From Faecalibacillus faecis (GTDB taxonomy: Bacteria > Bacillota_I > Bacilli_A > Erysipelotrichales > Coprobacillaceae): a DNA stretch of 64,000 nucleotides. Of this stretch, positions 47,211 to 55,321 are shown piece after piece. The notes below the pieces were generated by a model. That model searched no databases. It saw nothing but the letters and a program-made list of their open reading frames with translations, and had not been told where the DNA came from. The position numbers and the translations under genes are program-made. The first letter of the stretch is position 1; every line of letters starts with the position of its first letter. The stretch covers positions 43,287-107,286 of the forward strand of contig NZ_PYLP01000007.1 in the NCBI RefSeq assembly GCF_003024675.1, read 5' to 3'.

Positions 47211-48255
47211 ATTTTGCTTTAATTGCCCAACGCATCTTTGTTGACTTTGCTCTAGAATTACGATGACATTCTTCTTTTCTAGGACGAATAACATTTCGAC
47301 AAACATCATCATAAATTCCACTATTTTTCATTTCTTTAAAAGCTTTTTTTACAATTCGATCTTCTCCCGAATGGAAAGTTAAGATGGCAACTCTTCCTCC
47401 TGGGGTTAAGATTTTTGGAAGTTTTTCCACAAATTCATGAAGCACTTCAAATTCTTGGTTCACTTCAATTCTTAAAGCTTGGAAAACTCTTGCTGCTGTT
47501 TTATTAACAAGATCCTTTCTATTTTTATCTTCAATAAAGTTTAAAGTTTTATCAATAATCTTATAAAGCTGTCCTGTAGTTTCAACTTCCATGCCTGAAC
47601 GAATAAATGAATAAATATTTTTAGCAAGAATGTCAGCATAAGGTTCATCTGAATTTTCTTCTAAAATATTTTCTAATTCTTCTTTTGAAAGTTCTTTTAA
47701 GATTTCAGAAGCCGGTTTTCCCATTTTGGGATTCAATCTTAAATCGAGTGGTCCTTCTTTTTTATAAGAAAATCCTCTTTCAGGATTATCAATTTGCATT
47801 GAAGAAACACCTAAATCTGCCAAGACAAAATCAAATTTTCCATATTTTTCACTAACTTCATCAATATTTCTAAAGTTTGTAAGAAGTGATGTAAAAATAT
47901 TTTCATCAAAACCTTTATTTCTTATTCTTTGAGTTGTCTTTTCTATTTCAATAGGATCAATATCCAATCCATAAACATGACCTTGACCTTCTAACTTTTC
48001 TAACATTTTAGAAGTGTGGCCACCATACCCTAAGGTACAATCTAACCCTACTTGTCCAGGTTGAATATCTAAAAACTCTAATATCTCATCAACCATAATA
48101 GAAATATGCATTCCTGCTGGTGTACTCCCTTTAGAAATAACTTTTTCAATCGTTTCTGGATACATTTCTGGATTTAATTCTTTATATTTTTCATCAAAAC
48201 TTCTAGGATGTGTTCCTTTATATCTTTTTCTTCTTTTATGTATTTGTTCACTCAT
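47209..48255 (-). CDS. rsmH: 16S rRNA (cytosine-1402-N4)-methyltransferase
   Basis: An AdoMet-dependent methyltransferase that modifies C1402 in the ribosomal P site. The 348-aa protein has the usual core: STPAGMHISIMVDEIL, DCTLGYGGHTSKML (AdoMet loop), LADLGVSSMQIDNPERGFS, TAARVFQALRIEVNQE and VAILTFHSGEDRIVK. A basic N-terminal extension of about 45 residues (HKRRKRYKGTHPRSFDEKYKE) makes it longer than the typical 310 aa. It stands alone, not in the division cluster where rsmH (mraW) normally lies. GAGGAAT precedes the ATG. Confidence 0.95.
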   Translation of the reverse strand: MSEQIHKRRKRYKGTHPRSFDEKYKELNPEMYPETIEKVISKGSTPAGMHISIMVDEILEFLDIQPGQVGLDCTLGYGGHTSKMLEKLEGQGHVYGLDIDPIEIEKTTQRIRNKGFDENIFTSLLTNFRNIDEVSEKYGKFDFVLADLGVSSMQIDNPERGFSYKKEGPLDLRLNPKMGKPASEILKELSKEELENILEENSDEPYADILAKNIYSFIRSGMEVETTGQLYKIIDKTLNFIEDKNRKDLVNKTAARVFQALRIEVNQEFEVLHEFVEKLPKILTPGGRVAILTFHSGEDRIVKKAFKEMKNSGIYDDVCRNVIRPRKEECHRNSRAKSTKMRWAIKAK

Positions 48256-48386
48256 AATTATTCCTCATCTCTTTACTCTTTATAATATAACGAATAATCT
48301 TTTAAGAAACAATAGAAAGATAACAGACTTATTATTAGCAGTAATAAAAAACTTTTTTCTATTTTTAATATATAAAAAATAAGTTT

Positions 48387-49262
48387 TTATTCTATTGGTT
48401 GTTGATAAAAACCCCCATAAAAATTTTCAGTTTTTATAACATTGACTATCAAATCAGGATCCACATCTTTCATTAAGTCTATAATATCTTGGACTTCATA
48501 ACTTGAAACGACCGTATGTAATAAATTCATTGGCTGTTTTGAATAACCTCCAATAGCCTCAACACAAGAAATACCATGACGATAATATTGGATATAGGTA
48601 TCGACAATTTCTTTTGCTTTTCTTGTTGTTATTTGTAATGTTACACGTTCATAACGATGATAAAAAGAATCGATTGTTTTTGTTGATATAAATTGAAATA
48701 AAATAGAATATCCTGCATGGATCCAACCAAACATTGATCCAAATATCATAAGAATTAAAGTATTAAAAACAAAAACATATTCCCATATAGATTTACCCTT
48801 TTTATTAGAAATATAGAGAGCAATAAAATCTGTTCCTCCAGTGGAAGCGTTTCCTCTAAGCACAAGAACTGCCATTAATCCATAGGAAACACCTCCAAAA
48901 GTAATATTTAATAAAATATCATTAAATAAAGGTTGAAATTGACACACTTTTAAAAACAAACTCGCCAAAAATACTTGTAGTAATGAAAAGAGTGTAAATC
49001 TTGGGCTAACATTTTTATAGCACAAAATAGCAACAGGTACATTTAAAACAATCATGCCTAATGATGTTGAAAACGAAAAACCAAAATAAGTAGAAGTGAT
49101 TTTTTCAATAAGAATAGCTACCCCTGTAAATCCACTTGATAATAAATTTGCAGGTTGAATAAAGACTTGAATGACATACGCTTGACTTAACGCAGCAACA
49201 AAAACACAAAGAAGCGTTACCAATGTTCTTGCTTTTTTATTTTTATTTAGTTTTTTTAGCAT
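48387..49262 (-). CDS. YitT-family membrane protein
   Basis: A 291-aa protein with an N-terminal half of about five to six TM segments (DUF161 type, YVIQVFIQPANLLSSGFTGVA). The C-terminal soluble DUF2179 domain ends RRHGISCVEAIGGYSKQ...IDLMKDVDPDLIVNVIK. YitT proteins are very common in Bacillota and poorly understood. It overlaps the end of cutC by 7 bp and lacks a strong ribosome site, so it is translationally coupled as the last gene of the PTS-glycosylasparaginase operon. Confidence 0.88.
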   Translation of the reverse strand: MLKKLNKNKKARTLVTLLCVFVAALSQAYVIQVFIQPANLLSSGFTGVAILIEKITSTYFGFSFSTSLGMIVLNVPVAILCYKNVSPRFTLFSLLQVFLASLFLKVCQFQPLFNDILLNITFGGVSYGLMAVLVLRGNASTGGTDFIALYISNKKGKSIWEYVFVFNTLILMIFGSMFGWIHAGYSILFQFISTKTIDSFYHRYERVTLQITTRKAKEIVDTYIQYYRHGISCVEAIGGYSKQPMNLLHTVVSSYEVQDIIDLMKDVDPDLIVNVIKTENFYGGFYQQPIE

Positions 49263-49999
49263 ATACTTTTTACAATTTTTTCAACCAATTCTTTGGATAC
49301 AACATCATAATCATTTTCATGAGGAGCAGGGGCATAAGCATAAGAAACTTCATGTCTGTGTGTTGTTGCATCATTGACCCAATCTTTACAAGAACTATGA
49401 ACTTGATAAATTCCTGTATACTTCATCATTTCTTTGGCGTTACTTGCATTCATGCCACTTCCTGCAAGTATTTCAATTTGACTTCCATATTTTTCTTGTA
49501 AATCTTTAATTAAATCTTTTCCATCCATTGCTTTAGGTTTTAACCCACTGGTAAGAATACGATCCACCCCTAATTCAATTAATAATTCTATCGAAGCATA
49601 AGGATCTTCAACACAATCAAAAGCACGATGAAAAACCACTTCTCCTTGATAACTTTTAATAATTTCAATCATTTCTTTGGTTTGTTTAAAACAAATAGAA
49701 CCATCTTTATTTAAACAACCAAAAGCAATACCATCGGCTCCGTTTTCTAATAAGGACTTTGCATCTTCTTTCATCACTTCAAATTCAATCTCGTTATAAC
49801 AAAATCCTGCACCTCTTGGTCTTACCATTGTAATTACTTTTAAATTTGTATTCTTTTTTGTAAGTTTTAAAGATGCTAGAGATGGTGTTAAACCACCTAA
49901 ATGCAAAGCACTATTAAGTTCAATGCGTTTTGCCCCACCATGATAAGCATTTAAAGCATCTTCATAACTTCCACAACATATTTCGATTATTCTTTCCAT
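49256..49999 (-). CDS. cutC: CutC family protein
   Basis: A 247-aa TIM-barrel protein: IEICCGSYEDALNAYHGGAKRIELNSALHLGGLTPS is the family start, with MVRPRGAGFCYNE, FHRAFDCVEDP and ILTSGLKPKAMDG further on. CutC was named for copper handling, but the Escherichia coli phenotype has been traced to other causes and the true activity is unsettled. Here it sits among glyco-amino-acid genes, which favours an enzymatic role. GGAGAGAG precedes the ATG; M20 ends 8 bp before. Confidence 0.93.
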   Translation of the reverse strand: MERIIEICCGSYEDALNAYHGGAKRIELNSALHLGGLTPSLASLKLTKKNTNLKVITMVRPRGAGFCYNEIEFEVMKEDAKSLLENGADGIAFGCLNKDGSICFKQTKEMIEIIKSYQGEVVFHRAFDCVEDPYASIELLIELGVDRILTSGLKPKAMDGKDLIKDLQEKYGSQIEILAGSGMNASNAKEMMKYTGIYQVHSSCKDWVNDATTHRHEVSYAYAPAPHENDYDVVSKELVEKIVKSIC

Positions 50000-50007
50000 A
50001 CTCTCTC

Positions 50008-51114
50008 CTATAACATTCCTAAATAGTAGATTCCTAATGCATATATTTTTGCATTTTTAATCAAATCCTCAATTTTCATCCATTCATTTGGTTGATGTCC
50101 AATACCTTTTTGACCCGGAAAACTTGGACCAAAAGGAACAATATGAGGCATTAATTTAGCGTAAGTTCCTCCCGTAGTGGTAACAGGTGTTCCATCTAAT
50201 TGCGTTATTTGTTCATATGCCTTAGATAATAAAGAAACCATTGGACAATCTTTTTCAAATTTTACAGGAAAATAATGTTGAACACATGTTACTTCCATAT
50301 TTTTTGCTTTTTCTCTAATTGTTTCAACAATTGTTTCTAGCGTCATATTTGCAGGATAAGAAAATGTGACCGAAAAAACAAGTTTACTTTTTTCATGTTT
50401 CAATACAAAATTACGCATTTCATTTATACCAAATTCTTCATCTTTAAAATCTAAACCGAGTTTTTCTGCATTCGTATTAGCATTTAAAAAATAGTTATTA
50501 ATGAACAAAAAAAATTCATCAACTTGTTTTTCTTTAGCACTTATTTCAATAACAGCTCTTCCTCTTTCTCCATAAACAACAGGATACTTACAGTCCGGTG
50601 TCCACCCCATGACTGGCGGCTTTTCATGTTTTAAATAATACTCTAAATCTTTAAATCCAGTTTCTTCATCACAGCCAAAAATAATTCTTACAGGCTTATG
50701 AAGTTTAATATTTAGTTCTTTAATCGCATATAATGCATACAAGCATGTCATAATTGGACCCTTATTATCTAATATTCCTCGTGAATAAATATATCCATCT
50801 TCTTCATACGCACTAAATGGGGGATGTTTCCAACCTAAACCTGTAGGTACAACATCTAAATGTCCAATAATGCCAATATAATCTTCACCTTTACCATATT
50901 GTGCATATCCTATATAATGATCTAAATTTTTTGTTTCAAATCCCAAAGATTGAGCAATTTCTAAAACCTTGTCAAGTGTTAAAGCAATATCTTTACCAAA
51001 AGGTGCCCCTTGTTGAAAAGTTCCTTCAACACTTGGCATTTTTACAATCGTTTTAATATCCTCGATCATTTTTAAAGAAAGCATATCTATTTTTTTTATA
51101 ATTTCTTCTTCCAT
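50008..51114 (-). CDS. M20-family (Sapep/PepV-type) metallopeptidase
   Basis: A zinc dipeptidase-like enzyme, 368 aa, shorter than typical PepV (about 465 aa), mostly in the lid domain. Metal ligands: His85 in GHLDVVP, bridging Asp116 in GILDNKGP, Glu150/151 in CDEETG, then Asp in WTPDCKYP. A final His lies in GIGHQPNEW. No signal peptide, so cytoplasmic. It starts 1 bp after the glycosylasparaginase-type gene. In context it could hydrolyse peptide bonds of imported glycopeptides or Asn-containing dipeptides. Confidence 0.9.
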   Translation of the reverse strand: MEEEIIKKIDMLSLKMIEDIKTIVKMPSVEGTFQQGAPFGKDIALTLDKVLEIAQSLGFETKNLDHYIGYAQYGKGEDYIGIIGHLDVVPTGLGWKHPPFSAYEEDGYIYSRGILDNKGPIMTCLYALYAIKELNIKLHKPVRIIFGCDEETGFKDLEYYLKHEKPPVMGWTPDCKYPVVYGERGRAVIEISAKEKQVDEFFLFINNYFLNANTNAEKLGLDFKDEEFGINEMRNFVLKHEKSKLVFSVTFSYPANMTLETIVETIREKAKNMEVTCVQHYFPVKFEKDCPMVSLLSKAYEQITQLDGTPVTTTGGTYAKLMPHIVPFGPSFPGQKGIGHQPNEWMKIEDLIKNAKIYALGIYYLGML

Positions 51115-51115
51115 A

Positions 51116-52072
51116 CTATTTTTCCTCTAAAGGTGCCATCCTTGTTTTCATATAATGATCAAGCCATTCTTGACTTGCAACTTCATGAATACATTTTCCA
51201 TCTTTATTTTTTGTAAGATAAACAATAGGTTCTTGATTTTCCGTTGCCACCGCAAATGAAAATCCTTCAATATTAGTTGCAACTCCCCATTCTCCTTTAT
51301 TATTCATTGCAATTAACGATAGATCCCCTGCATGACCTCTTCTTTCTTTTAAACGATGATCAAGTTGATTAACTGCTTTTTCACAAGCTGCTTGGGGATG
51401 CATACCTTCTGCCATTAAGCGAACGATTTCATAAGAAATACATCCTTTCATTAGATCTTCTCCCAATCCAGTTGCTGAAGCTCCACCTACACTTGAATCA
51501 ACATAAAATCCTGAACCCGCTATAGGTGAATCTCCAACACGTCCTTTTTTCTTCATAAATAAACCACTTGTCGAAGTAGCTGATGTCATTTTCCCTTGTT
51601 GGTCAAGACATACCATACCAACTGTATCATGTCCTGCATAAGGTTTTATTTCTTGTTCACGGACTTCTTTCACTCTATTTCTATAATGAATCTTAGCACG
51701 ATCTGTAAGCATGTTTTTACGTTCAAAGCCTTCTTTATGAGCAAATTTTTCAGCTCCTTCTCCAACTAAAATATTATTTACTTTTTCTTTAGATAAGCGT
51801 CTAGCAATTGATACCGGATTTGCAAAATCTTTAATAGCGGCAACTGCTCCAATACTTAATGTATCTCCATCCATATAAGCTGCATCTAACTCTACTTCCA
51901 TTTCTTCATTAGGAAGTCCTCCATAACCAACTGATTTATAATAAGGAAAATCCTCAACTGCTTTTATTGCTGTTTCTATTGCATCTCCTGCATCTCCTTT
52001 TTCTTGTAAAATATGGCTTGCTTCACTAATTCCTTCAACAGCCATACGCCATGTTGCTATTATTCCCCACAT
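51116..52072 (-). CDS. N4-(beta-N-acetylglucosaminyl)-L-asparaginase-type Ntn hydrolase
   Basis: A type 2 asparaginase/glycosylasparaginase precursor that self-cleaves before Thr150 in GHDTVGMVC. The start at 52072 (318 aa) has AGGAGGAAAG upstream. The segment GRVGDSPIAGSGFYVDSSVGG and GLGEDLMKGCISYE are substrate-site motifs of the glycosylasparaginase branch. MWGIIATWRMAVEGI at the start has no secretion signal, so it acts inside the cell. It should release aspartate from GlcNAc-Asn or cleave beta-aspartyl bonds. In this operon the substrate could enter by the upstream PTS. Confidence 0.9.
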   Translation of the reverse strand: MWGIIATWRMAVEGISEASHILQEKGDAGDAIETAIKAVEDFPYYKSVGYGGLPNEEMEVELDAAYMDGDTLSIGAVAAIKDFANPVSIARRLSKEKVNNILVGEGAEKFAHKEGFERKNMLTDRAKIHYRNRVKEVREQEIKPYAGHDTVGMVCLDQQGKMTSATSTSGLFMKKKGRVGDSPIAGSGFYVDSSVGGASATGLGEDLMKGCISYEIVRLMAEGMHPQAACEKAVNQLDHRLKERRGHAGDLSLIAMNNKGEWGVATNIEGFSFAVATENQEPIVYLTKNKDGKCIHEVASQEWLDHYMKTRMAPLEEK

Positions 52073-52087
52073 TTTCTTTCCTCCTAG

Positions 52088-52112
52088 TAGAAAGGATGCT
52101 AAACAGCATCCT
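52088..52112 (-). terminator. Hairpin between the GrdB-like gene and the glycosylasparaginase-type gene
   Basis: AGGATGCT-GTTT-AGCATCCT followed only by TTTCT. It lies inside the operon at the GrdB-like stop and could lower expression of the downstream genes or define mRNA ends. Confidence 0.55.
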
Positions 52113-52632
52113 AAAAACAAAATTTTTCTTTAATTTCTTCAATTTCTTTTTCTTGGTAAAGAGCCTTTGCAAGAACACACATTCCCTCTAAAGACTCATT
52201 TAAACCTATACCACCCTTTTTAGGTGTTTTAATAATACATAATTTATCTTTATATTCGTTAATCGTTTCTTGATTATCATCTGACATGGCCGCAATTGCT
52301 TTAGAAGATGTATTTTGATTAATATCGTAAGCAATTCTTGCTGCCATTTTTCCATAATTCAAATAATTAAAACAAGGACCACACATTACAACATCAGGTT
52401 TTAATTTATTCACCATTGCGCATAATTTTCGACTTACTTCGTCAGGATTTTTTAGATATGTCCCGTCTCCACAATAAAGACATGCCACGACTTTTCCATC
52501 TACTTTCTTTAAAAATGGTTCCATCATAACTGCCGGACCAACAGCTTCCTTTTTTGCTCCTAAAGGAATATCATGATCGTCTTTAATACCAGCACCTGAT
52601 TGAATTTGATCATAAATCATGATTATTTTCAT
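52111..52632 (-). CDS. Stand-alone GrdB-like domain protein (glycine/betaine reductase B-related)
   Basis: A 173-aa cytoplasmic protein matching the N-terminal part of GrdB, the substrate-specific subunit of glycine/sarcosine/betaine reductases. Seen: MIYDQIQSGAGIKDDHDIPLG, EAVGPAVMMEPFL, ACLYCGDGTYLKNP in place of the VVCGDNYFNEN stretch, and VMCGPCFNYLNYGKMAARIAY for the AGPAFNAGRYG block. The second half with the selenocysteine site is absent. So a full reductase is unlikely. It is located between PTS IIC and the glycosylasparaginase-type gene; a binding or isomerising step in the same pathway is possible. Confidence 0.7.
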   Translation of the reverse strand: MKIIMIYDQIQSGAGIKDDHDIPLGAKKEAVGPAVMMEPFLKKVDGKVVACLYCGDGTYLKNPDEVSRKLCAMVNKLKPDVVMCGPCFNYLNYGKMAARIAYDINQNTSSKAIAAMSDDNQETINEYKDKLCIIKTPKKGGIGLNESLEGMCVLAKALYQEKEIEEIKEKFCF

Positions 52633-52645
52633 AAATTTTCATCTC

Positions 52646-53998
52646 CTACAAATCATCAAATGAAAGATCATCTAATGAAATATCATCCTCTTCTTCTTCA
52701 TCATTTTGCATATTTGTTTCTTCTTCAAGATATTGTTTATCCATTATTTTAATAAATGGCATATAGATAAAGATTCCTAAAATTAATAACAACACTTGTA
52801 AAAGAGCTCCTGCCCAATTTGTTGCAAGGAAACCAGAAATAACAATTGGTGTTGTCCAAGGAATATTAATTCCAGAACAAATTGGTACTAAATTCATAGC
52901 CATTGCAAAATATGAAATAACAATATTCACTGTTGGAACTAATACAAAAGGTATTAATAATGTCGGATTCAATACAATTGGTAATCCAAAAACAATTGGT
53001 TCATTAATTCCAAAAATACCAGGAACAAAAGAGAGTTTACCTAAATTTGTAATACGTTTTGATTTACAGAATAAAAGCATCGCAATAACTAATGATAAAG
53101 TAGATCCTGCTCCACCAAAAGTAGCAAATAAATCTTGGAATTGTTGGCAAATAATATGATGTTCACCAGCAATATTTCCTGCTGATAATGTTTGTAAAAT
53201 TGGATTGAATACGGCACCAACAACCGAACCACCATTTACTCCAAAGAACCAAAATAAATGTAAGAAAATATAAGCAACAACCATTGCTCCTAATGTATCT
53301 CCTAAATTTAATAATGGTGTTTGTAAAAATTCAAAAATAATTTGGAATACATTTGTACCTAAAAAACCAAATAATAAGTTAATTGTAAAGAATACGATCA
53401 TTACCATCGCCGCTGGAATTAATGCAGCAAATGATTCTTCAACTGTAGGTGGAACACCTGCTGGCATTTTAATTGTCCAACCTTTACGTTCCACATATGT
53501 ATAAATATGGACTGATAAAAAAGCACACATAATTCCGACAAAAATTCCCTTTGATCCTACCCAACCTAAAGGAATACCACTTAAACTTACATCAACTGCT
53601 TTACCTGCCACATCAACACTACCGCTAATTGAATATGGCATAATTAAAAACCATGAAACAACGGCAACGGCTGCACCAAATATCTTATTTGTATTCATTT
53701 TTCCAGCAAAGGAATACGCTATACCAATTACAGCAAAGATTGCCATAATATCAAAAGTAGCCCCTGCTGGTTTTGAAATAAAAGATGCTAATGTCTGTCC
53801 TGTTGAAGAATTAACAACAGTTGTTTCTAAAAAATCAATCCAGGCTTGAATTGGAAAGTTCGCTATCAATAAAAAGATAGAACCTCCAATTAATAATGGA
53901 GTTGAAACAAGAAAACCATCACGAATTGACATGAGATACTTATTTCTCCCAATCGCCTCCGCTAGAGGCATTAGTATTTTTTCAAGTTTTTTCATCAT
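52646..53998 (-). CDS. PTS lactose/cellobiose-family EIIC permease
   Basis: A 450-aa membrane permease, roughly ten TM segments, of the EIIC Lac/Cel class (phospho-disaccharide importers). Typical blocks are RDGFLVSTPLLIGGSIFLL, the FGVNGGSVVGAVFNPIL loop and FGINEPIVFGLPIVLNPTLLIPF with the invariant Glu-Pro. The acidic C-terminal tail (EEEEDDISLDDLSFDDL) is unusual. AGAGGAC precedes the ATG pair. Together with IIB and IIA it makes a complete PTS except for general EI/HPr. The substrate cannot be read from sequence; diacetylchitobiose-, cellobiose- and GlcNAc-Asn-like sugars are candidates. Confidence 0.95.
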   Translation of the reverse strand: MMKKLEKILMPLAEAIGRNKYLMSIRDGFLVSTPLLIGGSIFLLIANFPIQAWIDFLETTVVNSSTGQTLASFISKPAGATFDIMAIFAVIGIAYSFAGKMNTNKIFGAAVAVVSWFLIMPYSISGSVDVAGKAVDVSLSGIPLGWVGSKGIFVGIMCAFLSVHIYTYVERKGWTIKMPAGVPPTVEESFAALIPAAMVMIVFFTINLLFGFLGTNVFQIIFEFLQTPLLNLGDTLGAMVVAYIFLHLFWFFGVNGGSVVGAVFNPILQTLSAGNIAGEHHIICQQFQDLFATFGGAGSTLSLVIAMLLFCKSKRITNLGKLSFVPGIFGINEPIVFGLPIVLNPTLLIPFVLVPTVNIVISYFAMAMNLVPICSGINIPWTTPIVISGFLATNWAGALLQVLLLILGIFIYMPFIKIMDKQYLEEETNMQNDEEEEDDISLDDLSFDDL

Positions 53999-54014
53999 AA
54001 GACTTGTCCTCTTT

Positions 54015-54338
54015 CTATTTTTTATTTGATTTAATCAGTTTAATTGCTGATTTTAATACTTTTTCACCATTCATCATACCATAGTCCGCTTGATCAATGA
54101 CTGCAATAGGAATACCCGTATTTCCAAATTGTTCAACTGTTTCTTCGTACATATATTTCACTTGTGGACCTAGTAAAATACAATCAGGGGTATCTTTTTC
54201 TATAATTTCTTCAAGTTTATTGTGTGAAAAAGCTGCCACTTTAATAGGCAAATTGTGTGCATTAGCGACACTTTGCATATTACTCGCTAACATACTTGTT
54301 GACATTCCTGCACTACAAAATAAATAAATTTTTTTCAT
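54015..54338 (-). CDS. PTS lactose/cellobiose-family EIIB
   Basis: A 107-aa cytoplasmic phosphotransfer subunit. The phospho-Cys8 lies in KKIYLFCSAGMSTSML, the signature of CelA/ChbB-type IIB. DCILLGPQVKYMYEE is the second family block. It passes phosphate from IIA to the sugar at IIC. Small gaps of 15-16 bp to IIA and IIC show an operon. Confidence 0.95.
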   Translation of the reverse strand: MKKIYLFCSAGMSTSMLASNMQSVANAHNLPIKVAAFSHNKLEEIIEKDTPDCILLGPQVKYMYEETVEQFGNTGIPIAVIDQADYGMMNGEKVLKSAIKLIKSNKK

Positions 54339-54353
54339 TCTTCTTCTCCCTTC

Positions 54354-54674
54354 TTATTTTTCTAACGAATAAAGACGTTGGTTCAATTTTATAATTTCAA
54401 GAGCCATCATTTTAATTGTTTCAGCAGACATAAGTTGATCTTCTGCATGCATCAATAAAATATTTGGTACAACTGTTTCACCATTTGCTTCTTTTTGTAT
54501 CAAACCTGCATGTGCTTCATGTCCTTTTACAAATTCCTGATCTCCCTCTTTTATTTTTGCTTTAGCTAAATCAAAAGCACCTTTTTCAGCAATTTTCATT
54601 GCTTCAATATAAGATGATTTTGCTACACCTACCGCAGAAATAATTTGAAAACTAACTAACTCTAAATTGTCCAT
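54354..54674 (-). CDS. PTS lactose/cellobiose-family EIIA
   Basis: A 106-aa helical trimer subunit, first gene of the PTS set. Likely phospho-His76 is in LLMHAEDQLMSAE. EFVKGHEAHAGLIQKEA is the other conserved block. GGAGGAAC precedes the ATG. Its promoter (TATAAT at 54705-54710) and a palindrome 32 nt upstream of that match those of the regulator gene. Confidence 0.95.
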   Translation of the reverse strand: MDNLELVSFQIISAVGVAKSSYIEAMKIAEKGAFDLAKAKIKEGDQEFVKGHEAHAGLIQKEANGETVVPNILLMHAEDQLMSAETIKMMALEIIKLNQRLYSLEK

Positions 54675-54704
54675 TTTTGTTCCTCCAATATCTTTACATC
54701 TATT

Positions 54705-54760
54705 ATTATAAATATTTCTTTATCTTTAGGCTGATAGAGACGTTTCCTAGCAATAGGAAA
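54705..54760 (-). promoter_or_regulatory. Activator-dependent promoter of the PTS operon with palindromic site
   Basis: The palindrome TTTCCTATTGCTAGGAAA occupies 54743-54760 (minus strand, 7-bp arms, 4-nt spacer). It is followed after exactly 32 nt by -10 TATAAT (54705-54710). No good -35 exists at 17 nt, which suits activator dependence. The same motif and distance are found before the regulator gene at 57280-57298. Confidence 0.7.
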
Positions 54761-55309
54761 TCAAACACTTACAACCTTTGTATTTCCTATATAGTCATGC
54801 ATTGCACGATGTTCCTTGGTAAAAATAACCATCAACGTACTTATTCCTCCCACAACAAAACCAACATACATCATCGTTGAAACAATATTTACATGTATGC
54901 ATAAAGAAACAAGTTGATGCCACAATGCACTTGCACTCACTAAAATACCTTCAATAACAATCATTCCTAAACCTTGTCTTAAAACCAATGATTTTAACGT
55001 TACTTCTTGATTATTATTTTGAATAATTTTAACTTTACAAATTCGTTTTCCTACAGTCTGTCCTTTATAAACAAAGAAAGGAATATAAATGTAGTAAAAT
55101 AAAGCAAAAATTACTCCTAAAATCCCCGCAATAAATCCATAAGGTTGTTGAATTTTTAATAAATTTTGTTTTAACATTGTTCCATACAATTTTTGTGAAA
55201 CCACAGCAATTGGAAAAGCAGCACAAAGTGCTCCTAAATACCAATCAATAAAATAACTAAGCACTCTTCTTGTTAAAGGTGCATCTTTGTATATATTTCT
55301 TTTTGTCAT
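54761..55309 (-). CDS. RDD-family membrane protein
   Basis: A 182-aa protein with four hydrophobic segments and the RDD signature Arg/Asp positions (TRRVLSYFIDWYLGALC, GQTVGKRICKVKII). RDD proteins are widespread and of mixed function, some being ion exchangers. I prefer the second ATG (55309): TAGGAG is 8 nt upstream, while the ATG at 55315 is only 3 nt away. It lies directly after the PRD regulator and just upstream of the PTS promoter. Confidence 0.82.
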   Translation of the reverse strand: MTKRNIYKDAPLTRRVLSYFIDWYLGALCAAFPIAVVSQKLYGTMLKQNLLKIQQPYGFIAGILGVIFALFYYIYIPFFVYKGQTVGKRICKVKIIQNNNQEVTLKSLVLRQGLGMIVIEGILVSASALWHQLVSLCIHVNIVSTMMYVGFVVGGISTLMVIFTKEHRAMHDYIGNTKVVSV

Positions 55310-55321
55310 ATTCATTAGCTC

